Assembly: GCA_031396205.1 (NCBI GenBank)
Contig: JANNKH010000001.1
Coordinates: 1-64,000, forward strand
Length of the DNA: 64,000 nucleotides
Direction: 5' to 3'
Origin: CAISIP01 sp031396205
Lineage (GTDB): Bacteria; Pseudomonadota; Gammaproteobacteria; Burkholderiales; Burkholderiaceae_C
Positions 34,176 to 44,300 of this stretch are shown piece after piece. Every line of letters begins with the position of its first letter. Position 1 is the first letter of the stretch. The position numbers were made by a program, and so were the translations under genes. The notes under the pieces were generated by a model, which had not been told where the DNA came from, made no database searches, and saw only the letters and a program-made list of their open reading frames with translations.

Positions 34176-34913
34176 GTGGTGGCTTCGCCAGCACCCCGCA
34201 CCATTGCTGGCGCCGCACAGGGCGCGGTGCGCGTGACCCTGTTTGACCTGGACCATACCCTGTTGCCGATCGACTCCGACTATGCCTGGGGAGTTTTCAC
34301 CACCACCATTGGCTGGACCGATCCGCAGCAATTTGCTCGGCGCAACGAGGAGTTTTTCGCCCAGTACCAGGCCGGCACGCTGGATATCCATGACTATGTG
34401 CGATTCGCAACTGAGGCGGTGCGCCGGCACGGTGCGCAAGCCTCGCGCAAGGCCCACGCGCAATTCATGGACAGTGTCGTGCGCCCCGCGCTCCGACCCG
34501 AGGCGCAGGCTTTGATTCACCTGCACCAGCAACGTGGCGACCGGATAGCCATCATCACTGCGACCAATTCCTTTGTGACCCGCCCGATCGCAGACGCGCT
34601 CTGTGTGCCCGACCTGATCGCGGTCGAACTGGAAATCGACCATGCGCCCGGCGGCACCGGCTGGATTACCGGCGCGATTGCGGGGGTACCTTCGGCGCGC
34701 GAGGGCAAGGTGCTGCGGTTTGCACAATGGCTGCAGGGCCACGGCCTGGCCTGGGCCGATGTGTACGTGACCTTTTATTCCGATTCCACCAATGACCTGC
34801 CGCTGCTCGAGCGTGCCCACGAACCGGTGGCGACCAACCCGGATCCGCGCCTGCGCGCCATTGCCCAGTCGCGCGGATGGCGCATACTGGACCTGTTTCC
34901 GACCACACAATGA
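34176..34913 (+). CDS. HAD-family (subfamily IB) phosphatase
   Basis: A 245-residue haloacid dehalogenase-type hydrolase, SerB-like subclass IB. Motif I is FDLDHTLLPIDSD near residue 24, the motif II Thr/Ser region is AIITATNSFVT, and the acidic motif is TFYSDSTNDLPLLE near residue 205. Substrate is not predictable; such proteins include phosphoserine phosphatases and related enzymes. The start is a GTG one base after the hda stop, with a second GTG adjacent. It overlaps pcnB by ATGA. Confidence 0.9.
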   Translation: MVASPAPRTIAGAAQGAVRVTLFDLDHTLLPIDSDYAWGVFTTTIGWTDPQQFARRNEEFFAQYQAGTLDIHDYVRFATEAVRRHGAQASRKAHAQFMDSVVRPALRPEAQALIHLHQQRGDRIAIITATNSFVTRPIADALCVPDLIAVELEIDHAPGGTGWITGAIAGVPSAREGKVLRFAQWLQGHGLAWADVYVTFYSDSTNDLPLLERAHEPVATNPDPRLRAIAQSRGWRILDLFPTTQ

Positions 34914-36496
34914 TCAAGAATTTCATCGACAAAATCCTGGGCAAAAAGGCCCCCACGGGCGGCCGGCCGAATTTCGGCAAGCGGCGCGATGTGCCGGTCA
35001 GCGAGCACCAGATCGATCCTGCGCTGGTCGACGAGCGCGCCGCTACCGTCGTAAACACCCTCAAGCAGGCCGGATACGAGGCCTACATCGTGGGCGGCGC
35101 CGTGCGCGACCTGCTGGTGGGTTTGCGGCCCAAGGACTTCGACGTGGCCACCAATGCGACGCCCGAGCAGGTCAAGGGACTGTTCCGGCGTGCCTTCATC
35201 ATCGGGCGGCGCTTTCGCATCGTGCATGTAGTGTTCGGGCGCGGCCGCGAGCATGAGGTGATCGAGGTGTCTACTTTTCGCGCCTACCTCGACAACGCCG
35301 CCGCCGGGCAAGTCAGTGGCAACGAGCGCACCAGCAAGAGCGAGCTTGCCGGCATGACCCATGCGGTCGACGCCAGCGGACGCGTTTTGCGCGACAACGT
35401 CTGGGGTCCTCAGGAGCAGGACGCCGTGCGTCGCGACTTCACGATCAATGCGATGTACTACGACCCGCAGACGCAGATCGTGGTCGACTACCACGGCGGC
35501 ATCAAGGATGCCAGCAAGCGCGTACTGCGCATGATCGGCGACCCGGCCCAACGCTACCGGGAGGACCCGGTGCGCATCATCCGTGCGGTTCGATTCTCGG
35601 CCAAGCTCAAGGCACTGGGCTTCAAGATCGAGGCCAAGACGGCGGCGCCGCTGATCCAGATGAAGTCGCTGCTGGCCGATGTACCGCAGAGCCGCCTGTT
35701 TGATGAGATGCTCAAGCTGCTGCAGACCGGGCATTCGCTGGCTACCATCGCGCAGTTGCAGGAGCTTGGACTGGGCAAGGGAATCTACCCCCTGCTCGAC
35801 CTGGTGGTGGAGCGCGCCCAGCAGCCCTTCGTCAAGGCGGCGCTGCAGGACACCGATCGTCGGGTGGGCGAAGGCAAGCCGGTCGCGCCCAGTTTCCTGC
35901 TGGCCTGTGTGTTGTGGTCTGACGTGCGCGACGGCTGGAACACGCGCATGCAGGAACCGGGTCGCCAGCCGGCGTTTCCGGCGCTACAGGATGCGATCGA
36001 CCAGGTGTTTGCCGAGCGTATTGGCGACGTATCGGGCGGTGGCAAACTGGCCGCCGACATGCGCGAGACCTGGATGATGCAACCGCGATTCGAAAAGCGC
36101 ATTGGACAGTCTGCCTTCGGCCTGGTCGATCAGCCGCGGTTCCGCGCAGCGTTTGACTTCATGCGTTTGCGGGCCGATGTCGGCGAGATCGATGAGCTGC
36201 TGGCCGACTGGTGGCAGGAGTTCAGCATGGCCAATGACACGCTGCGCGCGGACATGGTCGAGCAGGTGCGCGAGGAACAGGGGCGCAAGGTCAGCCGTGC
36301 TCCGCGACCGTCGCGCGGCAGGTCTTCGTCGGCGTCCGAGGCAGAACCGGAAATGCCGACTGTGACGCCCGTCCAGAGTGAATCGCAAGTGGACGATGGC
36401 CCGGCCGCCGAAGATGCGCCGCGCAAGCGCCGTCGCCGCCGTCGCTCGGGTGGCGCCAAGCCGGCCGGTGCAACGGACGGTGCCGCCGACCAGTGA
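34910..36496 (+). CDS. pcnB: Poly(A) polymerase PcnB
   Basis: Adds poly(A) tails to RNA 3' ends, marking them for decay. The 528-residue protein has the nucleotidyltransferase core GGAVRDLLVGLRPKDFDVATNA near residue 63, with the catalytic Asp pair in DFD, and QDAVRRDFTINAMYYDP. A long basic, low-complexity tail rich in Pro, Ser, Glu and Arg (ending RKRRRRRRSGGAKPAG) probably binds RNA. The ATG at 34910 overlaps the HAD stop. The gene overlaps folK by GTGA, so the three are translationally linked. Confidence 0.95.
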   Translation: MIKNFIDKILGKKAPTGGRPNFGKRRDVPVSEHQIDPALVDERAATVVNTLKQAGYEAYIVGGAVRDLLVGLRPKDFDVATNATPEQVKGLFRRAFIIGRRFRIVHVVFGRGREHEVIEVSTFRAYLDNAAAGQVSGNERTSKSELAGMTHAVDASGRVLRDNVWGPQEQDAVRRDFTINAMYYDPQTQIVVDYHGGIKDASKRVLRMIGDPAQRYREDPVRIIRAVRFSAKLKALGFKIEAKTAAPLIQMKSLLADVPQSRLFDEMLKLLQTGHSLATIAQLQELGLGKGIYPLLDLVVERAQQPFVKAALQDTDRRVGEGKPVAPSFLLACVLWSDVRDGWNTRMQEPGRQPAFPALQDAIDQVFAERIGDVSGGGKLAADMRETWMMQPRFEKRIGQSAFGLVDQPRFRAAFDFMRLRADVGEIDELLADWWQEFSMANDTLRADMVEQVREEQGRKVSRAPRPSRGRSSSASEAEPEMPTVTPVQSESQVDDGPAAEDAPRKRRRRRRSGGAKPAGATDGAADQ

Positions 36497-36972
36497 ACTG
36501 CGCACCGCGCGAGGCCGTTGTCGCCTATGTGGCATTGGGCGCGAACCTCGGCGACGCCGCCGCCACTGTGCGGAGCAGCATCCATGCGATAGCCTGCATG
36601 CCGCAGGTCGAACTGCTCGCCCGGTCCAGCCTGTACCGCAGCGCACCGGTGGATGCCAGTGGCCCGGACTTTGTCAACGCGGTTGTCGGGCTGCGCACCA
36701 CGCGTACGGCCTACGACCTGCTGGCAGGATTGCAGGCACTTGAAGACACCGCTTTGCGCCAGCGGCCGTATCCGAATGCGCCGCGAACGCTCGACCTGGA
36801 TCTGCTGCTGTTTGGTGACGCCCGCATCGATAGCGCGACGTTGACGGTGCCGCATCTGCGCATGCGGCACCGGGCATTTGTTCTGCTGCCACTGGCCGAG
36901 ATCGCATCGGCGCGTGTCGATGCAGCACAGCTCCGCGAAGTTTCCGGACAGGCTTGCGAACGGATGTCCTGA
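36493..36972 (+). CDS. folK: 2-amino-4-hydroxy-6-hydroxymethyldihydropteridine pyrophosphokinase FolK
   Basis: HPPK transfers pyrophosphate from ATP to the pterin in folate synthesis. The 159-residue protein shows YVALGANLGD, RSSLYRSAPV, DFVNAVVGL, the catalytic RTLDLDLLLFGD near residue 98, and PHLRMRHRAFVLLPLAEI. The GTG start overlaps the pcnB stop. pcnB-folK adjacency is widespread in proteobacteria. Confidence 0.95.
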   Translation: MNCAPREAVVAYVALGANLGDAAATVRSSIHAIACMPQVELLARSSLYRSAPVDASGPDFVNAVVGLRTTRTAYDLLAGLQALEDTALRQRPYPNAPRTLDLDLLLFGDARIDSATLTVPHLRMRHRAFVLLPLAEIASARVDAAQLREVSGQACERMS

Positions 36973-37036
36973 CAGGCGTCGCCCGTTAGGCCGTGGATCG
37001 TTTGGCGAGTCACGCCCGCCAGACTTCAGACCTGGC

Positions 37037-37190
37037 GGCCTCCTCCTTTATTTCGCTCCGCCATCCACCCACCCTGCTGGGCTGGCGACGTCGTTGGGGC
37101 GCCATCGGGAGATCACCGGCTCCGCACGTCAAGCCTATCACCCGATCTGGCCGGTGCGGCGCTCTGCGGAGCGAAATAAAGGGGGAGGCC
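37037..37190. repeat. MITE-like element with 25-base terminal inverted repeats
   Basis: The arms are 37037-37061 and 37166-37190, identical except for one base when one is reversed; both contain TTTATTTCGCTCCGC in one orientation. They enclose 104 bases with no credible gene. The element lies alone between the convergent folK and ridA genes, in a spacer of 308 bases that otherwise shows nothing I recognise. A long-range stem of this kind could also end transcription from both sides. Confidence 0.75.
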
Positions 37191-37280
37191 GAAGGCCGGA
37201 GGACATTCGCGCAGCAGAGTGCCGCGCCGGCCAGATCCCGCAATAGCGGCGCCGAGCAACGGCTAGAACCCAACTCCCTT

Positions 37281-37739
37281 TCAGTCGATCTCCGCAATCA
37301 TCTCGATCTCGACGCAGGCCCCAAACGGGATTTGCGCGACACCGAAAGCGCTGCGGGCATGGGCTCCGCTGTCGCCGAACACCTGGCCGATCAGTTCGCT
37401 GGCGCCGTTGGTCACCAGATGCTGCTCGGTGAAGTCGCCGGTGGAGTTGACCAGTGCCATCAGCTTGACGATGCGCCTGACCCGGTTGAGGTCACCGCCG
37501 ACGGCCACATGCAGGGTCCCCATCAGGTCGATTGCTATCGCGCGCGCGGCGGACCTGCCTTCGTCGGTGCCCATGTTCTTGCCCAGCTGACCGACCCAGG
37601 GCTTGCCGTCCTTCTTGGCAATGTGGCCGCTGAGAAATACCAGTTTGCCGGTCTGCACGAACGGCAGGTAGGCCGCAGCGGGAATGGAAACCGGTGGCAG
37701 CGTGATGTCGAGTTCGGTGAGTTTGTCGTAGACGTTCAT
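37281..37739 (-). CDS. RidA family protein
   Basis: A 152-residue YjgF/YER057c/UK114 protein. Archetypal RidA hydrolyses reactive enamine/imine intermediates. Family blocks: YLPFVQTGKLVFLSGHIAKKDGKP, TLHVAVGGDLNRVRRIVKLMALVNS and SAFGVAQIPFGACVEIEMIAEI. The archetypal catalytic Arg is replaced in the divergent RidA subfamilies; in this protein the equivalent position near GVAQIPFG has no Arg, so it may be one of the non-archetypal RidA groups. Its ATG overlaps the stop of the transglutaminase-like gene (ATGA), linking it to that operon. Confidence 0.85.
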   Translation of the reverse strand: MNVYDKLTELDITLPPVSIPAAAYLPFVQTGKLVFLSGHIAKKDGKPWVGQLGKNMGTDEGRSAARAIAIDLMGTLHVAVGGDLNRVRRIVKLMALVNSTGDFTEQHLVTNGASELIGQVFGDSGAHARSAFGVAQIPFGACVEIEMIAEID

Positions 37740-38716
37740 GGTGATTGCTGAGACTGGGATTGGGATTGGGATGGGGATGAAAAATCGGTCAGGGGCGTAC
37801 TGCCTGACAGTGTAGTACCGGTCTCTTCCAGCGGCGCCACGGTGACGGCGACAGTGAGTTCATGGCTGGCGCCGCCATGGATCACCCCGCGAATCGGGGA
37901 AACGTCGGCGAAGTCGCGACCCACCGCCAGCACGACATAGTCCTCACCGGGCGCGCCCCAACCCCAGCGGTCGTTGGTCGGGTCGAAATCGCACCAGCGG
38001 GTCTGGCCCGGTTGGGTCGGCAGCAACAGCGAGATCCAGGCATGCGATGCATCGGCGCCAATCAGGCGCTGTTGACCGGGCGGCGGCTGGGTCAACAGGT
38101 AGCCGCTGACATACCGTGCCGACAGTCCCAGCGACCGCAGACAGGCAAGCATGATGTGGGCGAAGTCCTGACACACACCCTTGCGCAGGTGCAGGGCTTC
38201 GAGAGCGGGGGTGTGTATTTCCGTGCTCTGGCTGTCGTAGGTGAATTCCTGGTGGATGCGGTGCATCAGGTGCCGTGTCGCGGCATGCAGATCGGCCCCT
38301 GGCGTGAAGCTGGGCCGGGCATAGGCGGCGAACTCCGCGTCGCGCGGCACATAGTGGGAACCGAAGACAAACTCCACATCCGCGTCGTACGGCCCGTCGA
38401 CCCGATAGCGGAAATGCTCTTGCGCCTGCTCCCACGGCAAAGCGACTGATGTCGCGATGATGGGCCAGGTTTGTACCGTGCTGTGCGCCACCACCCCGAG
38501 CCGGGTGTGGGGAATCTGCAGCGACAGGAAGGTTCGGTTGTTGCCAAAAACGTCCAGCACGCACCTGCGCTGCGACGGCGACGGGTCGATCTGCAGCGTG
38601 TGCGACAGCAACTGCTGCGCCACGGTCTGCAGCGGCTGCAGACAGGCCACATGCTGCGCCACTTCCACCGGTGGCGCGTAGTCGTAGCAGGTCTCGTGGG
38701 TAATGGACAGTCGCAT
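37736..38716 (-). CDS. Transglutaminase-like protein, ATP-grasp/alpha-E cluster
   Basis: A 326-residue protein with the bacterial transglutaminase N-terminal beta domain (ITHETCYDYAPPVEVAQHVACLQP) and a papain-like transglutaminase core. The catalytic triad is visible: Cys in LRKGVCQDFAHIML near residue 183, His in GADASHAWISLLLP, Asp in FDPTNDRW. This fold can act as peptidase, amidase or cross-linker. No signal peptide, so cytoplasmic. The C-terminus ends in a low-complexity Ser-Gln repeat from a tandem DNA hexamer. It overlaps both ridA and the fused gene upstream, so it is the third gene of a coupled run. Confidence 0.9.
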   Translation of the reverse strand: MRLSITHETCYDYAPPVEVAQHVACLQPLQTVAQQLLSHTLQIDPSPSQRRCVLDVFGNNRTFLSLQIPHTRLGVVAHSTVQTWPIIATSVALPWEQAQEHFRYRVDGPYDADVEFVFGSHYVPRDAEFAAYARPSFTPGADLHAATRHLMHRIHQEFTYDSQSTEIHTPALEALHLRKGVCQDFAHIMLACLRSLGLSARYVSGYLLTQPPPGQQRLIGADASHAWISLLLPTQPGQTRWCDFDPTNDRWGWGAPGEDYVVLAVGRDFADVSPIRGVIHGGASHELTVAVTVAPLEETGTTLSGSTPLTDFSSPSQSQSQSQQSP

Positions 38717-41367
38717 CAGGCCCCCACGCTCTGTTCGGACTCACCCGAGTGGGTGAAGTAGGTCGCGCTGATCAGCTCGGACACCAGGTGCGCGGACTGG
38801 GTGCACTGATCCAGCACCTGCTGCAGGCCTGGCCAACTCGGCAGCGGCGCGGCCTCGCTGTCGTTGGTCGATGACTGCTGGGCGCAAGCCAGCATCGCCA
38901 GGTCCCATTGCGCGGGATCGGGTACTTGCAACGACATGGGACTGAGTTCGTTCGGTTCGCTGCCCGCCAGCTTGGCCAGTCGCCCCCGCAACGTGTGCGC
39001 GACCCAGGCCAGCGAACGCGGGTTGTCCCGGTTCAGCACCAGCAGGTCGACCAGCGCCAGCATCTCCCGGCTTTGCTGGAACTGCGCACGGAACGAGATC
39101 GAGCTGTCGAACAGCGCCACCATGGCCTCGAAACCGGCGTCATTGGCGAGCGAGCCCGCGTCCAGGCCGATTGCCAGTGAAGACGACAGGAAGCCCAGGC
39201 GCTCGATGTGGCGTCCGATGCTCAGCAGTCGCCAGCCATCGTCGCGCGTCATGCGGTCGGTTTGTGCACCGGTTATCGCCGCCATATGCCGGCCCACGGT
39301 CTTGAGCAGGTCCAGCGCGTCCAGCGTGCCGTACTCCTGCGGACTGTCGATCTCGGCAAAGGCCCGTGCCAATGCGTCCTGGGCGCGTTCGATCAGATGC
39401 CAGTGCTCATACGACAGCCGTTCGCGCACGGCCGAACCGGCCTGCCGGACCGCCCGCAGATTGAACCCGACGCTGCTGGCCATGCCGGCGCTGCCCAGGC
39501 TGGCGATCAGCGAGCGCTCGAATACCCGGCGCGACTGGGCCAGGGCCGGCACATCGGCCAGCACCAGTGCGTTAAAGCGCGCCATCTGGTCCAGCCACTC
39601 CAGCAGGCTGGGGCAGGTCTGGTCTTCGCCGTTGAGGCATTCGAGTGTCAGGCGTGCCAACGCAATGGTGTTTTCCGCACGTTCGGTATAGCGACCCAGC
39701 CAGAACAGGTTCTCGGCCGCCCGGCTGGTAACGAGCCGCTTGCGCTGGACTACCGTGGCTGCAGTCAGGGCCGGCGCCAGCAGCGTGGTTCGGTCGATCG
39801 CCGAATCGGTCATCACCCACACGTCGGCGCTGCTGCCACCGCGCTGCATGGCGGCAATTTCTGCCCTGGCATGGGCGACCCGTGCCAGACCGCCGGGCAA
39901 TACCTGCCACGATCGCGCCCCATCGGATACCGCAAACACCCGCAGCATGGCCGAGCGCGGCGCGATCTGCCCGGCGTCCGGTGTGGCGCCCGGCTGCCAG
40001 GTCGGAATTTGCGACAGCGGCATATAGGTTTGCACCGCATGGTCATCGCCGTGCAAGGCGATGCGGCCGGCCCATTCGTCGCGTTCGCGCGTTGACAGAT
40101 CGCGCCCCAGTACCGACTGGAAACTGCCGGCCCGCAGACCGTGGGGGTAGGTGGACTTGATCGCGCAGGCCGACAGACGGGGCAGCGCGGCGTCCAGGGC
40201 TGCGCGTTCACCGCACCACCAGGTCGGCAACGCGGCCAGCGCGAGCTCTTCATCCAGCAAATGCCGGGCCAGCGACGGCAGGAAGCCCAGCAGGGCGGGG
40301 GATTCCAGGAAGGCCGAACCCGGTGCGTTGGCCATCAGCACATTGCCCGCGCGCACTGCCTGCAGCAGGCCTGGCACACCCAGGCTGGAGTCGGCGCGCA
40401 ATTCCAGCGGATCCAGATAGGCATCGTCCAGTCGCTTGAGCAGGCCATGAATCGGCACCAGGCCGCGCAGAGTCTTGAGGTACAGCCGTTCGTCACGCAC
40501 CACCATGTCGCCGCCCTGAACCAGCGTCAGGCCGAGATACCGCGCCAGGTAGGCGTGTTCGAAATAGGTTTCGTTGTAGGGTCCGGGCGTGAATAGCGCG
40601 ATGTGCGCGTCGCTGCCCCCGGGGCTGTTGGCCTTGAGGTTGTCGACCAGGGCCCGATAGGCACCCGCCAGGCGCTGTGTGCGCATGTTCTCGAACGCTT
40701 GCGGAAACAGTCGTGAAATTGCCAGACGGTTCTCGAGCAGGTAGCCCAGGCCGGAGGGCGCCTGCGTACGCTGGGACACCACCCACCAGTTGCCGTCCGG
40801 GCCATGCGCCAGGTCGAATGCGGCAATGTGCAGCCGGGTGCCGCCGATCGGTTCGGCGCCGTGCATGGCGCGCAGGTATCCGGGATGGCCCTGCACCAGG
40901 GCCGGCGGCACCAGACCGCGCCGCAACAGCTGCTGCGGCCCGTACACATCAGCCATCACCTGTTCCAGCAGGCGCACCCGCTGCAACACGCCCGCTTCGA
41001 TCGTGCGCCAGCTCTGTGGCGTCACGATGAACGGAAACAGGTCCAGCGACCAGGGTCGCTGCGGGCCACCGGCGTCGGCATACACGTTGTAGGTCACGCC
41101 GTTGTCGCGCAGCTGGCGTTGCAGCCGGGCGGTCCTGTCGTTCAGATCGCGCGGGTCGTGTGGTCCCAGATGCGAGAAAAACGATGCCCAGTGCGGTGCC
41201 ATCGGATGCGAATGCGGCACGGTCCCTTCGGGATCCGGTCCGCTGGTGGCCACGCCGCGCAACTCGTCCAGGTGACCAGGCGCCGCGCTGGCAGGACGCG
41301 GCGCGCGCGCTTGCGCCGGCGCCGAGGTCAGCGAGGTCGGTTCGGGGCTCAAGCGATTGCCTCTCAC
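38716..41367 (-). CDS. Fused circularly permuted ATP-grasp / alpha-E protein
   Basis: An 883-residue fusion. The N-terminal two thirds (to about residue 545) is a circularly permuted ATP-grasp (COG2308 type) with PWSLDLFPFIVTPQSW, LENRLAISRLFP, GPYNETYFEHAYLARYLGLTLVQGGDMVVRD and AIKSTYPHGLRAGSF. The rest is an alpha-E domain (DUF403) opening with SRAAENLFWLGRYTERAENTI. Published domain analysis predicts ATP-grasp ligase activity forming amide or peptide bonds. The GTG at 41367 follows the upstream stop by four bases; an ATG at 41202 is an alternative. It sits between two transglutaminase-fold genes. The same two domains occur as separate genes at 49.3-51.8 kb. Confidence 0.92.
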   Translation of the reverse strand: MRGNRLSPEPTSLTSAPAQARAPRPASAAPGHLDELRGVATSGPDPEGTVPHSHPMAPHWASFFSHLGPHDPRDLNDRTARLQRQLRDNGVTYNVYADAGGPQRPWSLDLFPFIVTPQSWRTIEAGVLQRVRLLEQVMADVYGPQQLLRRGLVPPALVQGHPGYLRAMHGAEPIGGTRLHIAAFDLAHGPDGNWWVVSQRTQAPSGLGYLLENRLAISRLFPQAFENMRTQRLAGAYRALVDNLKANSPGGSDAHIALFTPGPYNETYFEHAYLARYLGLTLVQGGDMVVRDERLYLKTLRGLVPIHGLLKRLDDAYLDPLELRADSSLGVPGLLQAVRAGNVLMANAPGSAFLESPALLGFLPSLARHLLDEELALAALPTWWCGERAALDAALPRLSACAIKSTYPHGLRAGSFQSVLGRDLSTRERDEWAGRIALHGDDHAVQTYMPLSQIPTWQPGATPDAGQIAPRSAMLRVFAVSDGARSWQVLPGGLARVAHARAEIAAMQRGGSSADVWVMTDSAIDRTTLLAPALTAATVVQRKRLVTSRAAENLFWLGRYTERAENTIALARLTLECLNGEDQTCPSLLEWLDQMARFNALVLADVPALAQSRRVFERSLIASLGSAGMASSVGFNLRAVRQAGSAVRERLSYEHWHLIERAQDALARAFAEIDSPQEYGTLDALDLLKTVGRHMAAITGAQTDRMTRDDGWRLLSIGRHIERLGFLSSSLAIGLDAGSLANDAGFEAMVALFDSSISFRAQFQQSREMLALVDLLVLNRDNPRSLAWVAHTLRGRLAKLAGSEPNELSPMSLQVPDPAQWDLAMLACAQQSSTNDSEAAPLPSWPGLQQVLDQCTQSAHLVSELISATYFTHSGESEQSVGA

Positions 41368-41371
41368 ACTC

Positions 41372-44300
41372 TCAGGGGTGGCGCAGGTCCAGCGTGAACG
41401 GGAATTCCCGGCTGCCGGCCACGTCGATACTGGCCGGTATGCCGGGCATGGTACCTGGCGTATGACCCATCGCGACGAACCGCGACAGGCGCCGGCTTTC
41501 CGCTTCGTTGGCGTTGACCGGGAAGCTGTCGTAGCTCAGCCCGCCGGGATGCGACACATGGTACTGGCAGCCGCCGATCGAGCGCTGCATCCAGGTGTCC
41601 ACGATGTCAAAGACCAGCGGCGAGTGCACGCCGATCGACGGATGCAGCGCCGACGGCGGGCTCCAGGCCTTGTAGCGCACGCCCGCGACGAACCTCCCTT
41701 CGGTGCCGGTCGGCTGCATGGGCAAAGCCCGCCCGTTGCACGTGACCGCATAGCGGCTTTCGTTGAAACTGCTGACATGGACCTCGATGCGCTCGAGCGA
41801 GGAGTCGACATACCGGGCGGTGCCGCCGGCGCCGCTTTCCTCGCCCATCACATGCCAGGGCTCGAGCGCGTTGCGCAGCGTCAGTTCCATGCCGCTGACC
41901 GTGATGCTGCCCACCAGCGGAAAGCGGAACTGCAGGTGCGGCGCGAACCAGGCCGGGTCGAACGCATAGCCCGCCAGCCGCATCTCCTCGATCACGTCTT
42001 CGAAATCCATCCGGATGAAGGTCGGCAGCATGAACCGGTCATGCAGCGAAGTGCCCCATCGGCTGAGCCTGCCGCGGCAGGGCTGCTTCCAAAAGCGCGC
42101 CACCAGCGCGCGCAACAGCAGCTGCTGCGCAATGCTCATGCGGGCATGCGGCGGCATCTCGAAGGCGCGCAACTCCAGCAGGCCGAGCCGTCCGGTGGAT
42201 GCGTCGGGCGAATACATCTTGTCGATCGAGAACTCGCTGCGATGGGTGTTGCCAGTGACGTCGATCAGGATATTGCGCAAGGTCCGGTCGACCAGCCAGG
42301 GCGGCATGTGCGCCCCGTATGTCTCGCGGTTCTGGTGGATCTGCTGCAGCGCGATCTCCAGCTCATACAACTGGTCGTTGCGCGCCTCGTCAACCCGCGG
42401 CGCCTGGCTGGTCGGGCCGACGAACATGCCGCTGAAAAGGTAGCTCAGGCTGGGATGGTTGTGCCAGTATTGCAACAGGCTTGCCAGCAGCTCGGGCCGG
42501 CGCAGGAACGGGCTGTCGGCCGGCGTGGCGCCGCCCATCACGAAATGGTTGCCGCCGCCGGTTCCGGTGTGGCGGCCGTCGGTCATGAATTTTTCTGCAG
42601 ACAGGCGCGATTCCCATGCTGCCTGGTACAGGAACTCGGTGTTGTGCACCAGTTCGCCCCACGAGGACACCGGATGCACGTTGACCTCGATCACGCCCGG
42701 GTCCGGCGTGACCTGCAGCAGCTTGAGACGCGGATCGCGTGGCGGCGGATATCCCTCCAGCACCAGCCGGATGCCCTGTTCGGTCGCCGTGGCCTCGATC
42801 GCCGCCAGCAGCTCGAGGTAGTCCTCGAGTTTTTCCAGCGGCGGCATGAAGACATACAACACACCCGACGCCGCGCCCAGCGTCTCTGCCTTCGGACCGC
42901 TGGAGCGGCGCGGATCGCGCACCTCGACGCACAGTGCGGTGCGGCTGAGCCAATGGGCCGACTCTTGCGGCGCCGGCGCACGGTTGAGGTCCGTCGGTTG
43001 GGGCTGGCCGGGCTGGAGCGCGCTGACGCCAGGCCCGCTGGATGTTGCCGCCACGCGTGCCGTCTCCTGCAAGACGTGCGCCGGTTCTGTTTGCGGTCCG
43101 GACCCGGCCAGATAAGGCGTGATGCCAGCCAGTGCGCTGGCCGGCGCAGTGGCCGCCACCGGTGCGGCAGGGGCCACGGCATAGCGCTGCGCCATTGCCG
43201 CATGCGGCGGCAACTTGCCGCGCTCGTCGTAAGGGTCTTGCGGTGTGTGGTGGGGATAGTCGGCCTGGCTGACCCAGGGCAGCGAGTCCAGCGGCAGGCG
43301 CAGGCCCATGGGCGAATCGCCGGGCATCAAGACCATGCGCTCATCACGCACGAACCAGGGCCCGCTCATCCAGCGTGAACCACCGGCACTGGCGCCCTCG
43401 GCCACCTTGATGGGCAGCACATACCCGACGACGGTGTCGAGTTTCTGAGCGAACACCCGGCGCAGGCGTGCGCGCTCCATTTCGTCGTCCAGGCGCGACT
43501 TGAGTGGGTCGACGTTGATCGGCAGACGACGTTTGCGCCACTGGTAATACCAGTTGTCCTCGTAGCCCGGCAGGATGTGCTGGCCGTCCAGCCCCAGGCG
43601 GCGGGCCAGGCCATGGGTGAAATCGCGCGCGACCTCGCTGCTGTAGTGCGTCGGACTGCGTTCATCGACGAACAGGGCCGGGTCGGCCCACACCGGCTGG
43701 CCATCGGTGCGCCAGTAGATGTTCAATGCCCAGCGCGGCAATTGCTCGCCGGGATACCACTTGCCCTGGCCAAAATGCAGGAACCCGCCCTGGCCATACG
43801 CGGTGCGCAGCTTGTGCACCAGTTCTGTCGCAAATCCGCGCTTGGTCGGGCCCAGTGCGTCCGTATTCCATTCCGCCGCGTCGCGGTCGCCCACGGCCAC
43901 GAAGGTCGGTTCGCCACCCATGGTCAAACGCACGTCACTGGCGATCAGTTCCCGATCGACCGCCTCGCCCAATTGCATCACGGCTGCCCATTGTTCCTCG
44001 GTATAGGGCTTGGTGACGCGCGGCTCCTCATACAGGCGCGTGACTTTCATCTCATGCGCAAACGTGACCTCGGCCAATTCGACGCCGCCCTCGATCGGTG
44101 CCGCGCCCGAAGGCTGGGGTGTGCAGGCCAGCGGTACGTGACCTTCGCCGGCCAGCAGGCCGGAGGTCGGGTCCAGCCCGATCCAGCCAGCACCCGGAAG
44201 GTAGACTTCGCACCAGGCGTGCAGGTCGGTGAAGTCAACCTCGGTTCCGCTGGGACCGTCCAGCGCCTTGACATCGGGCGCCAGCTGGATCAGGTAGCCA

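Noticed and set aside
36973..37280. A small protein gene between folK and ridA
   Set aside because: The frames are generated by the two arms of the inverted repeat and have no start signals or family features.
41357..43378. 673-codon rightward open frame opposite the DUF2126 gene
   Set aside because: Antisense to a protein with conserved transglutaminase and DUF2126 blocks.
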